Positions 1 through 8,877 of a DNA stretch of 64,000 nucleotides are shown here, one piece after another. The DNA is taken from the NCBI GenBank assembly GCA_951812345.1, contig OX638295.1, positions 1,518,965-1,582,964 on the forward strand, read 5' to 3'. Source of the stretch: Rhodothermales bacterium (GTDB lineage Bacteria > Bacteroidota > Rhodothermia > Rhodothermales > VXPQ01). A program made the translations under genes and the position numbers. Numbering within the stretch: position 1 is the stretch's first letter; each line of letters starts with the position of its first letter. The notes under the pieces were generated by a model. It worked only from the letters and a program-made list of their open reading frames with translations. It searched no databases and was not told where the DNA came from.

Positions 1-14
1 CTTGCGTTTTGTAA

Positions 15-269
15 AGGATACTCTGATTAATTCTGCAAAGTTCAGAGGCTTCGAGAAGCGCGCTGGCAAGGAATGACGAAGCAATGTGGCAGGCCCCACA
101 TAATGAGGAATGACACAGCCAGCGCGCTTCTCGAAGCCTACCGAAGGGCGCTTCATGTACGCCATGCACCGAATCACAGCGTTTTTCGCTGATTTCAACG
201 ACATCGTCATGATGTCCTGTGCGCACAAACATGAAGCGCTGATCGAAGTAGAATTAATCAGAGTATCCT
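15..269. repeat. Interspersed hairpin element, copy R1 (complete)
   Basis: A 255-bp element bounded by perfect 20-bp terminal inverted repeats at 15-34 and 250-269 (AGGATACTCTGATTAATTCT and its complement). Arm A is a perfect 21-bp stem (47-67 with 118-138), a symmetric 16/16-nt internal loop (68-83 and 102-117) carrying the same GGAATGAC motif on both sides, a 6-bp stem (84-89 with 96-101) and a 6-nt loop. Arm B has an 11-bp stem (148-158 with 229-239). It contains no credible gene. It lies upstream of hisS, and its right end is 29 bp before the hisS start. Related copies are at 17.6, 27.1, 31.8, 53.5 and 62.3 kb. Confidence 0.9.
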
Positions 270-298
270 AAACACTTCATATTCTCTGCGCATTTTCT

Positions 299-1639
299 GT
301 GGCGAAGATCTGGCGGAACATACGTGGTACGTTCGATATCCTGCCCTGGCCATCCGTGGCGGATGGGACTGCTGTGCCCGGCAGTTCGGCCTGGCAGTAT
401 GTGGAGGACGTTATCCGCAGGACCATGGCCCGCTTTCATTTCGAGGAGATCCGTACGCCTGTTCTTGAAGAGGAGGGGTTGATCGTCCGGGGGATCGGCG
501 AAGGATCGGATATCGTCACAAAGGAAATGTTTGTGGTAGAGCGGGGGAACGACCGGTATGTGCTGCGTCCCGAAGTGACGGCGCCGGTGATGCGCGCCTG
601 GCTTCAACACCACCTCGAACAGCGTGGCGGGGTGCAGAGGCTATACTACATCGGTCCGTGTTTTCGGGCGGAACGCCCCCAGAAGGGGAGGTATCGGCAA
701 TTTCACCAGTTCGGATGCGAAACCATCGGAGCGGATGATCCCCGGGCCGATGCGGAAGTCATTGCGCTCATGCTGGCTGTTTACGACGCCTTTGGTATAA
801 CGGGAAGCAGGCTTCGCATCAATACGCTGGGCCTTCCGGAGGAGCGGAAACAGTATGTAGAGGCGCTCCGCGCCTGGTTGACTCCACACAAGGACACCCT
901 TTCAGAGAGCGGGCGGCAGCGGCTGGAAAAGAATCCGCTTCGCATCCTCGATACGAAAGACGAGCGGGAACAGGCGTTGCTCCGGGATGCCCCCTTACTG
1001 ATCGATTTTACGGGCGAGCAAACCCGGGAACGGTACGAAAGCGTAAAACAGTGTCTGGGCGATGCAGGGATCGACTTCATTGAGGATTTTTTGCTGGTCC
1101 GCGGGCTGGATTATTACATGCATACGGCATTCGAGCTTGAGAGTCCGGACCTTGGTGCGCAGAGCGCATTGGCGGGCGGCGGTCGATACGATCTGCTGGC
1201 GTCTGCATTGGGGTCGAATTGTCCTGCGCCGGGCGTGGGTTTTGCCGCCGGGATCGAACGGTTGCTTCTGGCGCTCGATGCGCAAGATGCGACTATTCCG
1301 GAGGCTCTTCCTCCGGACGTTTTTCTGGTGGCGCTCGGCGACGATGCGCAGCGATGGGCGTTTCGGGAGGCCCAGCGTTTGCGGCGACAGGGGATATCGG
1401 CGAGTTTCGATCTGAAGGGTCGTTCCATGAAGGCGCAAATGCGCGAGGCTCACCGGCAGCGGGCGCCTTTTACGCTGATCGCAGGGCAGACCGAACTGGA
1501 GGCCGGAGTTGTTCAACTGAAAAACATGGACTCGGGCGAACAGGTGCAACTTTCCGCCGACAAGGTGCCTGAGCACATATCGAAATGCTTACGGGATGCT
1601 CGCGGGAGCGAGGATTCTGCCCCTGTATCTTCCCGATAA
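299..1639 (+). CDS. hisS: Histidyl-tRNA synthetase
   Basis: Class II aminoacyl-tRNA synthetase that charges tRNA-His in the cytosol. Class II motif 2 is visible around residues 115-142 (YYIGPCFRAERPQKGRYRQF). The histidine-specific block VRGLDYYMHTAFE follows, then motif 3 (GVGFAAGIERLLL). The C-terminal anticodon-binding domain covers roughly the last 100 residues. The 446-aa length is usual for bacterial HisRS. It starts with GTG just after repeat R1. It is followed at 12 bp by lgt and then rlmB, which suggests one operon. Its promoter must lie in or beside R1, because nothing else separates the element from the gene. Confidence 0.96.
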   Translation: MAKIWRNIRGTFDILPWPSVADGTAVPGSSAWQYVEDVIRRTMARFHFEEIRTPVLEEEGLIVRGIGEGSDIVTKEMFVVERGNDRYVLRPEVTAPVMRAWLQHHLEQRGGVQRLYYIGPCFRAERPQKGRYRQFHQFGCETIGADDPRADAEVIALMLAVYDAFGITGSRLRINTLGLPEERKQYVEALRAWLTPHKDTLSESGRQRLEKNPLRILDTKDEREQALLRDAPLLIDFTGEQTRERYESVKQCLGDAGIDFIEDFLLVRGLDYYMHTAFELESPDLGAQSALAGGGRYDLLASALGSNCPAPGVGFAAGIERLLLALDAQDATIPEALPPDVFLVALGDDAQRWAFREAQRLRRQGISASFDLKGRSMKAQMREAHRQRAPFTLIAGQTELEAGVVQLKNMDSGEQVQLSADKVPEHISKCLRDARGSEDSAPVSSR

Positions 1640-1651
1640 ACGCTGCAAACG

Positions 1652-2608
1652 ATGTATCCGCGACTGAGTGACATATTTCAGGATGTTTTCGGCTTCAGTT
1701 TGCCGTTTCCTGTTTATTCGTTTGGCGCCATGGTGGCGGTGGCGGTGATCACAGGTATGTGGCTGGCGCAGCGCGAGTTGGATCGCATGCACGGCGTTGG
1801 GCGCATCTGCAGCGTGCGCGTGGGCGTGAAAGGGGGCGGTAAAAAAGGGCGTGCTGCGGTGCGGGAAACGGTTCCGTCCGCGCTGATGGGCACCGTAACC
1901 GTGCTGGTGGTAGTGTGCGGCATTGCCGGGGCCAAGGTTTTTCACATTCTGGAAAACCTCAATGCGTTCTTTGCCGATCCTCTCGGTATGCTTTTCTCTT
2001 CCGGCGGTTTGACCTTCTACGGGGGACTGATTGTGGCCGGCGCTGCCGTTACGCTCTATGTGCGCAGGAAAGGGGTGTCGGGAGCAGCCTTTGCCGATGC
2101 GCTGGCGCCGTCTCTTATGCTTGCGTACGGCATCGGGCGGATCGGTTGTCACCTTGCCGGGGATGGCGATTGGGGCATTCCAGCGGATATTCTCGCCAAA
2201 CCGGGGTGGATTCCAACCTGGTTATGGGCGGAGACCTATCCGAATAATATCCTTGGCGTCACATTGCCGGAATCGGGGGTGTACCCGACGTCCATCTACG
2301 AATTCCTGATGGCGACGGCGTTGTTCGGGGCGCTGTGGGCGCTTCGGAAACATCCGTACCGCAATGGGTGGCTCTTTTCGTGGTACCTTGTTTTCAACGG
2401 GGTCGAACGGTTTCTCATCGAGCAAATACGGGTCAATAACACGTTCGACGTGCTCGGCGTGACCGTTACGCAGGCCGAAGTTATTTCTCTTGTAGCGCTT
2501 TTGCTCGGATTGGTCGGGCTGGCGTATACGTGGAAACGCCGGCCGGAGCAAGCGTTGCCCGATCTCTCTTCCACTACTCCGGGGGTTCAAGCGGCCGCCG
2601 GCCGCTGA
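1652..2608 (+). CDS. lgt: Prolipoprotein diacylglyceryl transferase (Lgt family)
   Basis: Integral membrane enzyme that moves diacylglycerol from phosphatidylglycerol to the lipobox cysteine of prolipoproteins. About seven hydrophobic segments can be seen. The family signature appears as GRIGCHLAGDGDWG, so the Asn of the usual GRxGNFxN motif is Cys here. The C-terminal catalytic-type block NGVERFLIEQIR keeps the Arg and Glu. A basic Gly-rich insert (residues about 50-75, VGVKGGGKKGR) separates the first two membrane spans. The gene lies between hisS and rlmB with gaps of 12 and 6 bp. Lipoprotein precursors in this window (17743, 26141) would be its substrates. The signature deviation leaves some doubt about activity; family membership looks secure. 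Confidence 0.88.
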   Translation: MYPRLSDIFQDVFGFSLPFPVYSFGAMVAVAVITGMWLAQRELDRMHGVGRICSVRVGVKGGGKKGRAAVRETVPSALMGTVTVLVVVCGIAGAKVFHILENLNAFFADPLGMLFSSGGLTFYGGLIVAGAAVTLYVRRKGVSGAAFADALAPSLMLAYGIGRIGCHLAGDGDWGIPADILAKPGWIPTWLWAETYPNNILGVTLPESGVYPTSIYEFLMATALFGALWALRKHPYRNGWLFSWYLVFNGVERFLIEQIRVNNTFDVLGVTVTQAEVISLVALLLGLVGLAYTWKRRPEQALPDLSSTTPGVQAAAGR

Positions 2609-2614
2609 GGCGCC

Positions 2615-3397
2615 ATGTCTTCCGACCGGAACGAAGATTCCCTGCTTGTTTTGGGGCGGCGCCCCGTCCGCGAGGCGCTCGAACGTACTCCCGACCGGAT
2701 CGAGAAAGTGTTGCTTCAGCGTCAGGGCGGGGGCGAATTGACGGAGATACGCAGGATTGCTGCCCAGGCCGGCGTGCAGGTGCAGTTTGTCCCGGTGGGG
2801 CGGCTGAGGCAGTTGGCGCGTGGCATTTCGCATCAGGGAGCGGCGGCGATTATGGCGCCGGTGGCGTATGTAGCCCTGGATGATTTGCTGGCGTCCGTGG
2901 CGCCTACTCTTGAGGAGGTAAAACAGCGCAAGCCCCGGTTGCTTGTGCTCGACGGGATGCAGGACCCGTTCAATTTCGGAGCGGTGCTGCGCAGTGCGGC
3001 GGCTTCGGGCGTGCTTGGTATTATTGTGCCCCGGAGCGGGATGGCTCCGCTGAATGCGGCGGCTATGAAGGCAAGCGCTGGTGCAGCCGGGCGTGTCCCC
3101 ATTGCACGCACCGCAAGCGTTGTCGATGCAATCCACCAGCTCAAGGAGCGAGGGTACTGGGTGGCAGGAGCCGATGTCGGAGGAGATGTAAGTGTATGGG
3201 CAATGACATGGGATTGTCCCATGGCGGTCGTTATCGGGAACGAGGCAAAGGGTATTCGTCCGGCGGTTCTTGCAACATGTGATTACCGGGTGCGCATTCC
3301 GATGACCGGTCCGGTGGAATCGCTGAATGCATCGGTGGCAGCGGGTATTCTCCTTTTTGCCGCAGCGCGGACAGATCCTTCTTCTCTGGGTGTGTGA
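2615..3397 (+). CDS. rlmB: 23S rRNA (guanosine-2'-O)-methyltransferase, TrmH/SpoU family
   Basis: SPOUT-class SAM-dependent RNA 2'-O-methyltransferase, most like RlmB, which modifies G2251 of 23S rRNA. An N-terminal substrate-binding domain (residues about 10-90, VLGRRPVREAL) is followed by the knotted catalytic domain with the three family motifs: DPFNFGAVLRSAAASG, VIGNEAKGI and VESLNASVAAGILL. The 260-aa length fits. It is the last gene of the hisS-lgt-rlmB run and converges on the minus-strand gene ending at 3475. RlmB rather than another TrmH paralogue is inferred from the N-terminal domain. Confidence 0.9.
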   Translation: MSSDRNEDSLLVLGRRPVREALERTPDRIEKVLLQRQGGGELTEIRRIAAQAGVQVQFVPVGRLRQLARGISHQGAAAIMAPVAYVALDDLLASVAPTLEEVKQRKPRLLVLDGMQDPFNFGAVLRSAAASGVLGIIVPRSGMAPLNAAAMKASAGAAGRVPIARTASVVDAIHQLKERGYWVAGADVGGDVSVWAMTWDCPMAVVIGNEAKGIRPAVLATCDYRVRIPMTGPVESLNASVAAGILLFAAARTDPSSLGV

Positions 3398-3474
3398 AGG
3401 TTTTTTATTCCAGATCAAAATAGGGGACTTGTCCGGAATGTCCTTTCGTAATCACTGGAGGCGGTTGATGCCTT

Positions 3475-4749
3475 TCAGGGACAGGGATGAAGGTCGCGCA
3501 GATAGCGCGGCGCTCCGTACGTTGCCGCCGGTTCGTTTTGTCTGATGCGCAGGAAAAGACGCCTCGCTGCGCTACGCAGGCGGAGGGGGTATGTCATCTC
3601 GGCGAAATGCAGTCCTTCGGTCAGTGCCTCGCCGAGAATCCTGGGGGGTATGTTCTCCCCGGGGGCTTGTTCCAGGTCTGTTTCGGCTTGCGCTTCTTCC
3701 TCGGTTTCCGGCTCATTCTCATGGGCATATGCATGGAGCATACCCAGTGCATCAAGCCCCGCTATTCGAATGATTTCGTTGCGGGAAGGTGTGATCAGGG
3801 CCGAACGGGCCACTTGTAATGCGTTGGGCGCAAGCATTTTGGCGAGCGCCCGAACGGCCTCTGCTTGCACGGATGGGTCTGTATCGGTTTGTGCGGCGCG
3901 CAATGCCAGCGCGATCAATGCGGGGCTGGATAACGTTTGGTTGAGCGATGCGAATACGACGTTTCGAACTTCCGGTGAGGCATCTTCATAGGCAGCGTCG
4001 AGCGCCCGGTCGGCGGCTCCGCCGGAGGCAAGGTGCGCCGTGGCTTGCACGATGGCCGCCCGCACCCGTACGTTCGTTTCTTCGCCAAATGAGGTGCGCA
4101 GCCCGATAATCAGTGCGGGATCCGGAGGAAGGGAACGTAACGCTTGCGCAGCGGCGAGCCGTGCGGCCGGCAAGGATGCATGGCGCAACTGGGCGACCCA
4201 ACCCGCGGCCGACTGGCTGGTTCGGTATTCCATGAATCGGTGTGCTTCCGGGTAGACTGCAACGAAGCGTGGCCGATATGGGAAGGGTAAGGCAAACTCT
4301 TCAATCCGCCCGTTCAGTGTTACCTCGAAACGTTCCGTCGTTCCGAGGGTGCCGGCCTCGAGAGTGAGGACAATCGGATAGACCGCCGGGCTACGTTCGT
4401 TTTCCTGGATTTCTTCGATGCGTACGTGTAACATCTGGCCGTCGCTTTCGTACCGGAAGGAAAACAGGGGGCGATATAGCCAGGCGTTTGCGATTCCGAC
4501 AACGTCTATGCCTGTCGTTGCGCGGACGGTTTGCCTCCAGATGCTTTGTACATACCGCATCGTGTCCGATTCGGCATAGGAAACGACTATGCACTCGGTA
4601 CGTTGTTGCGCCTGCATTGCGTGGGTCGTTTCCGGCCCTGTTCCCCAGATCGACAGCAGGAGCCACGCCGGGAATATCCAGCGCGCGGGCAAGGCGGCCC
4701 AGGTGCGAATCATGCCGGGAAGAGGCGTTGATACGTTCGGACGCCGCAT
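3475..4749 (-). CDS. Secreted orphan M1-peptidase C-terminal/HEAT-repeat protein without catalytic domain
   Basis: A 424-aa protein with a likely export signal (MIRTWAALPARWIFPAWLLL near residue 12). Residues about 60-180 resemble the region that follows the catalytic domain in M1 aminopeptidases: a W..Q..TG helix, a beta-sandwich with L.IEEIQEN, P..LT.E and TERFEVTLN, and P.RPRFVAVYPE. Helical HEAT-like repeats follow (residues about 185-380). There is no HExxH or GAMEN motif anywhere, so peptidase activity is not expected. The ATG at 4749 is chosen because it lies just after the stop of the upstream gene (4-bp gap); the frame is open further but would overlap that gene. It is the last gene of the minus-strand block. 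The role is unknown; a binding or scaffold function is possible. The M1 relationship is a sequence-pattern inference. Confidence 0.7.
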   Translation of the reverse strand: MRRPNVSTPLPGMIRTWAALPARWIFPAWLLLSIWGTGPETTHAMQAQQRTECIVVSYAESDTMRYVQSIWRQTVRATTGIDVVGIANAWLYRPLFSFRYESDGQMLHVRIEEIQENERSPAVYPIVLTLEAGTLGTTERFEVTLNGRIEEFALPFPYRPRFVAVYPEAHRFMEYRTSQSAAGWVAQLRHASLPAARLAAAQALRSLPPDPALIIGLRTSFGEETNVRVRAAIVQATAHLASGGAADRALDAAYEDASPEVRNVVFASLNQTLSSPALIALALRAAQTDTDPSVQAEAVRALAKMLAPNALQVARSALITPSRNEIIRIAGLDALGMLHAYAHENEPETEEEAQAETDLEQAPGENIPPRILGEALTEGLHFAEMTYPLRLRSAARRLFLRIRQNEPAATYGAPRYLRDLHPCP

Positions 4750-4753
4750 GGTT

Positions 4754-5866
4754 TCATAATTCCTGCATCTCCTCCGGCGCAGAAGATGTAGACGCGCGTA
4801 GCGGGGGTATCTTCGATCCCTGGAGGAAAACGCATAGCCCCCCCGCGGAAACGTGCAACACCAACTGGGCGGCATGACAGAGCACGGCGTAGGTTGCGGC
4901 GGCTTCATGGCTGAAGGCAAAAAGATAGACGAGCGCCTGGATGGTAATATAATGATAAGAGCCTGTCCCTCCGGGTAAGGGAACGAGGATGCCCACCGTG
5001 CCGAGTATCATGACGATCCATCCGTCAAGCAAGGACAGGGTGTAGATTCCCGCCGTATTCAGCATAAGGAAGGGGATGTAGGCCATCAGCAGGTAAAGAA
5101 ACCACATAATAACCGTGCTCCATACGATCCGTTGTTTTCGGGGTGCGCGAAGGATCGTGGCCATTCCTTCCCGAAATGCTCCGAAGGCTGCCGCAAGGCG
5201 CGGTTTCAGGGAATGTTCTTCGCTGGATGCGCCGGTTTTTCGGGGACTTTCGGGCCTCTTTGCAAGGAATTTGTAGAGCAGAAAAACGGCCAGTGCGATG
5301 GCAGCGACGATCAGAACCACAGCCGGCAACGAAACCCGGTCAAGTTGTGCGGTAACCGGCTCGATCAGGAGGTCGCCCAGTATGGCTGCACGACCTGTCA
5401 ACAGGAGAAAGACACTGCCCAGGCCTATGCCGAGCACGATTACGTCGAGAATGCGTTCCGTTACGACCGTGCCCAGCAAACTGCTGAAGCGCAGGCGGCT
5501 ATGCGCGGAAAGATTGGCCGCCCGCGCCACTTCGCCCAGCCTCGGCACCGCAAAGTTGACCATATAGCCGATGATTACCGAGTAAAAGATCGGCTTTATT
5601 CCCGGGAGTCCGGGGGTGTCGGCATCCGTTTTTGCGTTAACGGGCTGTGCGCCGGCGATCTCCGGGAGCGCTTCGATGAGGAGCTGCCATCGCCAGGCCC
5701 GCACCAGGCTACTGAGCAACATGACGGCGACGAGAACTGGGATCCATGCATAATTGGCCGTGCGAAGAGCATTCGCCATGGCGTCTATATCGACTCCTCG
5801 CAACGCCAGATACAGCAGCAGCGCCGCGAGTACAAGGCTTGCTGTATATACGAGGCGATTACGCAT
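4754..5866 (-). CDS. UPF0104/LPG-synthase transmembrane-region family protein
   Basis: A 370-aa inner-membrane protein with about eight hydrophobic segments, starting at residue 5 (LVYTASLVLAALLLYLALRG). It has family hallmarks: an early RAWRWQLL stretch, GYMVNFAVPRLGEVARA, then TE+ILDVIVLGIGL, and near the end GTVGILVPLPGGTGSYHY. These match the flippase-like domain shared by AglD and the membrane half of MprF. No soluble synthase domain is attached, so a lipid-translocating or glycolipid-related role is more likely than aminoacylation of lipids. It sits between the class V aminotransferase and the M1-tail protein on the same strand. Confidence 0.8.
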   Translation of the reverse strand: MRNRLVYTASLVLAALLLYLALRGVDIDAMANALRTANYAWIPVLVAVMLLSSLVRAWRWQLLIEALPEIAGAQPVNAKTDADTPGLPGIKPIFYSVIIGYMVNFAVPRLGEVARAANLSAHSRLRFSSLLGTVVTERILDVIVLGIGLGSVFLLLTGRAAILGDLLIEPVTAQLDRVSLPAVVLIVAAIALAVFLLYKFLAKRPESPRKTGASSEEHSLKPRLAAAFGAFREGMATILRAPRKQRIVWSTVIMWFLYLLMAYIPFLMLNTAGIYTLSLLDGWIVMILGTVGILVPLPGGTGSYHYITIQALVYLFAFSHEAAATYAVLCHAAQLVLHVSAGGLCVFLQGSKIPPLRASTSSAPEEMQEL

Positions 5867-5926
5867 GGGACCTGTTGTGCAAGGGATCGGCCATACTGCA
5901 ATGCAGCTTTTTCGAGGGGTATTCCG

Positions 5927-7096
5927 TCAAGTCCCGGTTTGCATCGCGGCAGCAAGTGCTTCGATCAGCGCTTGTATGTCCCGCTCGTCGTTATAGACAT
6001 GGGGCGAGATGCGGATGGCGTTTCCCCGCACCGACACGGAAATGCCGCGTTGGCCGAGAATATCGCGCAGGCGATCAGGATCCATGGTATTGCCGTCCCT
6101 GGCCCGCAGCCCGAACAGATGGTGTACGCGTCCTTCCGGAGATTCGAGTCGGAATCCGAGTTCCTCCGCGCAGTTTGCAAGCAGCCGGGTCAGGTTCCGG
6201 CAGTACTCCTGAATGGCTGCAGGCGTCAGGTTAAGCACGATTTCCAGTGCCGTTGCCAGCATGGGAACAAGCACAAAATTGCTGCGCTCGCCCATGTCGA
6301 ATCGGATGGCGCCCGGATGGTATCCATCTCGGTAATCGATGATCTTGCCGAATTCCTCGCTTTTTTCCCGGCATATCCAGTTTTCCTCGAGAGGCCGTCC
6401 GTTATGCCAGCGCTCGGAATAGTAGGCAAGGCCGAGCGAGTATGGACCGAGCAGCCATTTGTATCCGGCGCAGATCACTGCGTCGGGGCGGATACGTTCG
6501 ATATCGAAGGGGAGAGCGCCCACCGACTGCGTTCCGTCCACGACAAGAGCCGCTCCTGCGTCACGGGTCCGGCGGGAAATGGCTTCGAGGTCAAAAATCG
6601 TACCGTCGATCCAGTGTATGTTGGGGATGGCTACGATCGCTGTCCTTGCGTCGATCGCCTCCAGGATGCGCTCATTCCATCGGGTCGCTCGGTCCCCGGG
6701 GCCCTCTCCAGGGCCGACGGTTTCCAGCGAGGCGCCTGCTTCTGCCGCCATTCGGCGCCAGACATACACATTGCTTGGAAACTGTTCGTCCAGCACCACG
6801 ATCCGGTCGCCTTGCTCGACAGGTAGATTAGCGGCGATGGCAGCCAGGCCATACGAGGCAGAGGGAACGATAGCCACGGAGTTGGCCGGGGCGTGAATTA
6901 ATTCTCCAAACAATGCCCGGAGCCGGTTGCTTTCCTCGAAAAAATCCACATGTTCTACCCCGGAGGGGTCGCGCCGCTGCCGGATCCCGGCTATGCCGGC
7001 CTCCTCCACCTTCTGGGCCGTGGGGGCCATGAAGGCGCAATTCAGATAATGGGTGTGACTCGGTAGCGAAAAGAGGTGTTTTTGACAGGCGAGCAT
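5927..7096 (-). CDS. PLP-dependent class V aminotransferase (NifS/isopenicillin-N-epimerase-like)
   Basis: A 389-aa fold-type I PLP enzyme. Visible features are the cofactor-binding Asp in DGTQSVGALPFD (residues about 195-205), the Schiff-base Lys in CAGYKWLLGPYSLG (about residue 222) and an upstream serine-rich phosphate-binding segment (VPSASYGLAAIA). The C-terminal small domain ends with RISPHVYNDERDI, as in the cysteine desulfurase/epimerase branch. There is no cysteine loop typical of SufS/NifS desulfurases, so the substrate is unclear. It follows hisF by 73 bp, which may only reflect co-transcription and not histidine synthesis. Confidence 0.85.
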   Translation of the reverse strand: MLACQKHLFSLPSHTHYLNCAFMAPTAQKVEEAGIAGIRQRRDPSGVEHVDFFEESNRLRALFGELIHAPANSVAIVPSASYGLAAIAANLPVEQGDRIVVLDEQFPSNVYVWRRMAAEAGASLETVGPGEGPGDRATRWNERILEAIDARTAIVAIPNIHWIDGTIFDLEAISRRTRDAGAALVVDGTQSVGALPFDIERIRPDAVICAGYKWLLGPYSLGLAYYSERWHNGRPLEENWICREKSEEFGKIIDYRDGYHPGAIRFDMGERSNFVLVPMLATALEIVLNLTPAAIQEYCRNLTRLLANCAEELGFRLESPEGRVHHLFGLRARDGNTMDPDRLRDILGQRGISVSVRGNAIRISPHVYNDERDIQALIEALAAAMQTGT

Positions 7097-7169
7097 CAGT
7101 CGTTTCGCGAATGCGATGGTTATGAAACTGTTTTGCGCCGGAGGGTGGGGATAATGGAACGTTTCTGTG

Positions 7170-7946
7170 TTATGTCCTTTCTTTCAGGCGTACGACTACG
7201 CCCTGATCGCGCAGGAAACGTTTGGCTTCTGTGATGGAATATTCCCTGAAATGGAAAATCGAGGCCGCCAGTACGGCATCGGCACGTCCCTGAACAAGTG
7301 CGTCGTGTAAATGCTCCAGCGTGCCGGCGCCCCCTGAAGCGATGACCGGAACCGATACGCTTTCAGCAATGGCCCGGAGCAACTCCGTGTCATAGCCGTC
7401 CTTTGTGCCGTCGCAGTCCATGGACGTGACGAGCAGTTCGCCCGCCCCGCATTGCTCGGCCTCGACCGCCCACTCGATAGCGTCCAGATCGACCGGATTG
7501 CGTCCGCCGTGCGTATATACGCCCCATTGTCTCTCGCCCGTCCGTTTGGCGTCGATCGCCACGACAATACATTGCGTCCCGAACGCTTCGGCCCCTCGTG
7601 AGATCAAACCCGGGTCGCGGATGGCTGCAGAGTTGACGGATATCTTGTCGGCGCCTGCGTGAAGCATGGCTCGCATGTTTTCGACCGTCCGGAGTCCGCC
7701 ACCGACTGTCAGGGGGATAAATACCTGATCGGCGGTGCGGCGCACCACATCATGCATGATCCCCCGGTTTTCGTGCGTGGCCGTGATGTCCAGAAAAACG
7801 AGTTCGTCGGCCCCTGCTGCGTCGTAAAATCGCGCCTGTTCGACCGGATCGCCGGCATCCACGATATCCACGAATCGCACGCCTTTTACGACACGACCCT
7901 CGTCGACATCCAGACAGGGAATGATACGTCGGGCGAGCGCCATCAT
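7170..7946 (-). CDS. hisF: Imidazole glycerol phosphate synthase, cyclase subunit
   Basis: Converts PRFAR plus HisH-supplied ammonia to IGP and AICAR in histidine synthesis. It is a (beta/alpha)8 barrel of 258 aa. The catalytic Asp of [18 protein letters not shown] and the second Asp in [12 protein letters not shown] are present, as are the phosphate sites TVGGGLR and [10 protein letters not shown]. Its start overlaps the hisA stop by 4 bp, a sign of translational coupling. It works with HisH, encoded two genes upstream. Confidence 0.97.
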   Translation of the reverse strand: MMALARRIIPCLDVDEGRVVKGVRFVDIVDAGDPVEQARFYDAAGADELVFLDITATHENRGIMHDVVRRTADQVFIPLTVGGGLRTVENMRAMLHAGADKISVNSAAIRDPGLISRGAEAFGTQCIVVAIDAKRTGERQWGVYTHGGRNPVDLDAIEWAVEAEQCGAGELLVTSMDCDGTKDGYDTELLRAIAESVSVPVIASGGAGTLEHLHDALVQGRADAVLAASIFHFREYSITEAKRFLRDQGVVVRLKERT

Positions 7947-8743
7947 GGATTGAGATTTTTGTCGGGTCGGGAGGCCATGTTTGCCGTCGAGAACCGATCG
8001 AGATCGACATCCTGCTTATAGTTCCAGCACCAGAATTGCTGGCAGGGGAAGCGATTTTCGTAGAGCGCCCGACCGATGACGATCGAATCCACCCTGTGCG
8101 AGGCAAGCTCCTTGAGGCGGACCAGATCCGCATAGCCGCCCACACCGCCCGAGGCCGTTATGCGCGCATGACGGAGTTTTTCGCCGAGCGCCCGGTAGGC
8201 GCCGAGGTTGGGGCCTTGCAATGTCCCGTCCCGTCCGATATCCGTATATACGATACGCCGCACCCCGCGATTTTCCATGTCTTGCGCCATGGCGACGGCG
8301 TCGAGTCCACTGCCTTCGAGCCATCCCTCAATGCGGACTTCCCCGTTGCGAGCGTCAATTCCCACGGCGACACGGCTGCATGAATAGTTCGCCACGGCTT
8401 CGGAAACGAGGTCGGGATGCCGCACTGCGGCAGTGCCCAGAATCACCCGATAAACTCCCAAACCGATGGCTTCTTCAATATCCTCCATGGTACGGATGCC
8501 GCCGCCGAGTTGCACCGGGATATCCAGTTCCTTGCATATGGTGCGGATCACCTCTCGATTTGGCGAACGATCCCCGCGGGCAGCATCCAGATCGACCACA
8601 TGCAGCGTACGTGCGTTCTGAACGCGCCACAACTTGGCCATCTTAACGGGGTCTTCAAAATACACCGTTTCTTTGTCATACGAGCCCTGGTATAGCCGTA
8701 CGCATTTTCCGCCGCGAAGGTCTATGGCCGGAATGACGAGCAT
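7943..8743 (-). CDS. hisA: ProFAR isomerase
   Basis: 1-(5-phosphoribosyl)-5-[(5-phosphoribosylamino)methylideneamino]imidazole-4-carboxamide isomerase, the step before HisF/HisH. It is a half-barrel paralogue of HisF. It begins [20 protein letters not shown] with the catalytic Asp, has [14 protein letters not shown], and carries the second catalytic Asp in [14 protein letters not shown]. The ATG at 8743 is chosen because the barrel starts there; the 31 upstream codons that are open have no homology. The C-terminus is about 20 residues longer than usual ([15 protein letters not shown]) and overlaps hisF. A terminator-like hairpin lies 43-78 bp upstream. Confidence 0.96.
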   Translation of the reverse strand: MLVIPAIDLRGGKCVRLYQGSYDKETVYFEDPVKMAKLWRVQNARTLHVVDLDAARGDRSPNREVIRTICKELDIPVQLGGGIRTMEDIEEAIGLGVYRVILGTAAVRHPDLVSEAVANYSCSRVAVGIDARNGEVRIEGWLEGSGLDAVAMAQDMENRGVRRIVYTDIGRDGTLQGPNLGAYRALGEKLRHARITASGGVGGYADLVRLKELASHRVDSIVIGRALYENRFPCQQFWCWNYKQDVDLDRFSTANMASRPDKNLNP

Positions 8744-8785
8744 GACGGAGGGTTTTTGAATGACCTTGCGCGGGGCGCTTGTCGC

Positions 8786-8821
8786 AAAAACGACGGGCGG
8801 AAAGCCGTCAGCTTCCGCCCG
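8786..8821 (-). terminator. Terminator-like hairpin between hisH and hisA
   Basis: A perfect 9-bp GC-rich inverted repeat (CGGGCGGAA at 8794-8802, TTCCGCCCG at 8813-8821) with a 10-nt loop. Read on the minus strand it is followed at once by TCGTTTTTG. This is the form of an intrinsic terminator or attenuator in the 134-bp gap between the hisH stop and the hisA start. It would separate or modulate hisAF expression relative to hisB-proC-hisH. Confidence 0.65.
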
Positions 8822-8877
8822 TTCGCTATGCTGCACGGGTCTGTGCGCAAGTTCGCGCTCGAACTTTAAGCCGAGCG

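Noticed and set aside
15..269. CRISPR-like or insertion-sequence interpretation of the repeats
   Set aside because: There is no regular spacer array, no cas genes and no transposase. Copies are dispersed single units.
5132..6826. Long plus-strand open frame opposite the flippase-like and aminotransferase genes
   Set aside because: It spans two well-supported minus-strand genes and their spacer and shows no domain. It is a shadow frame.
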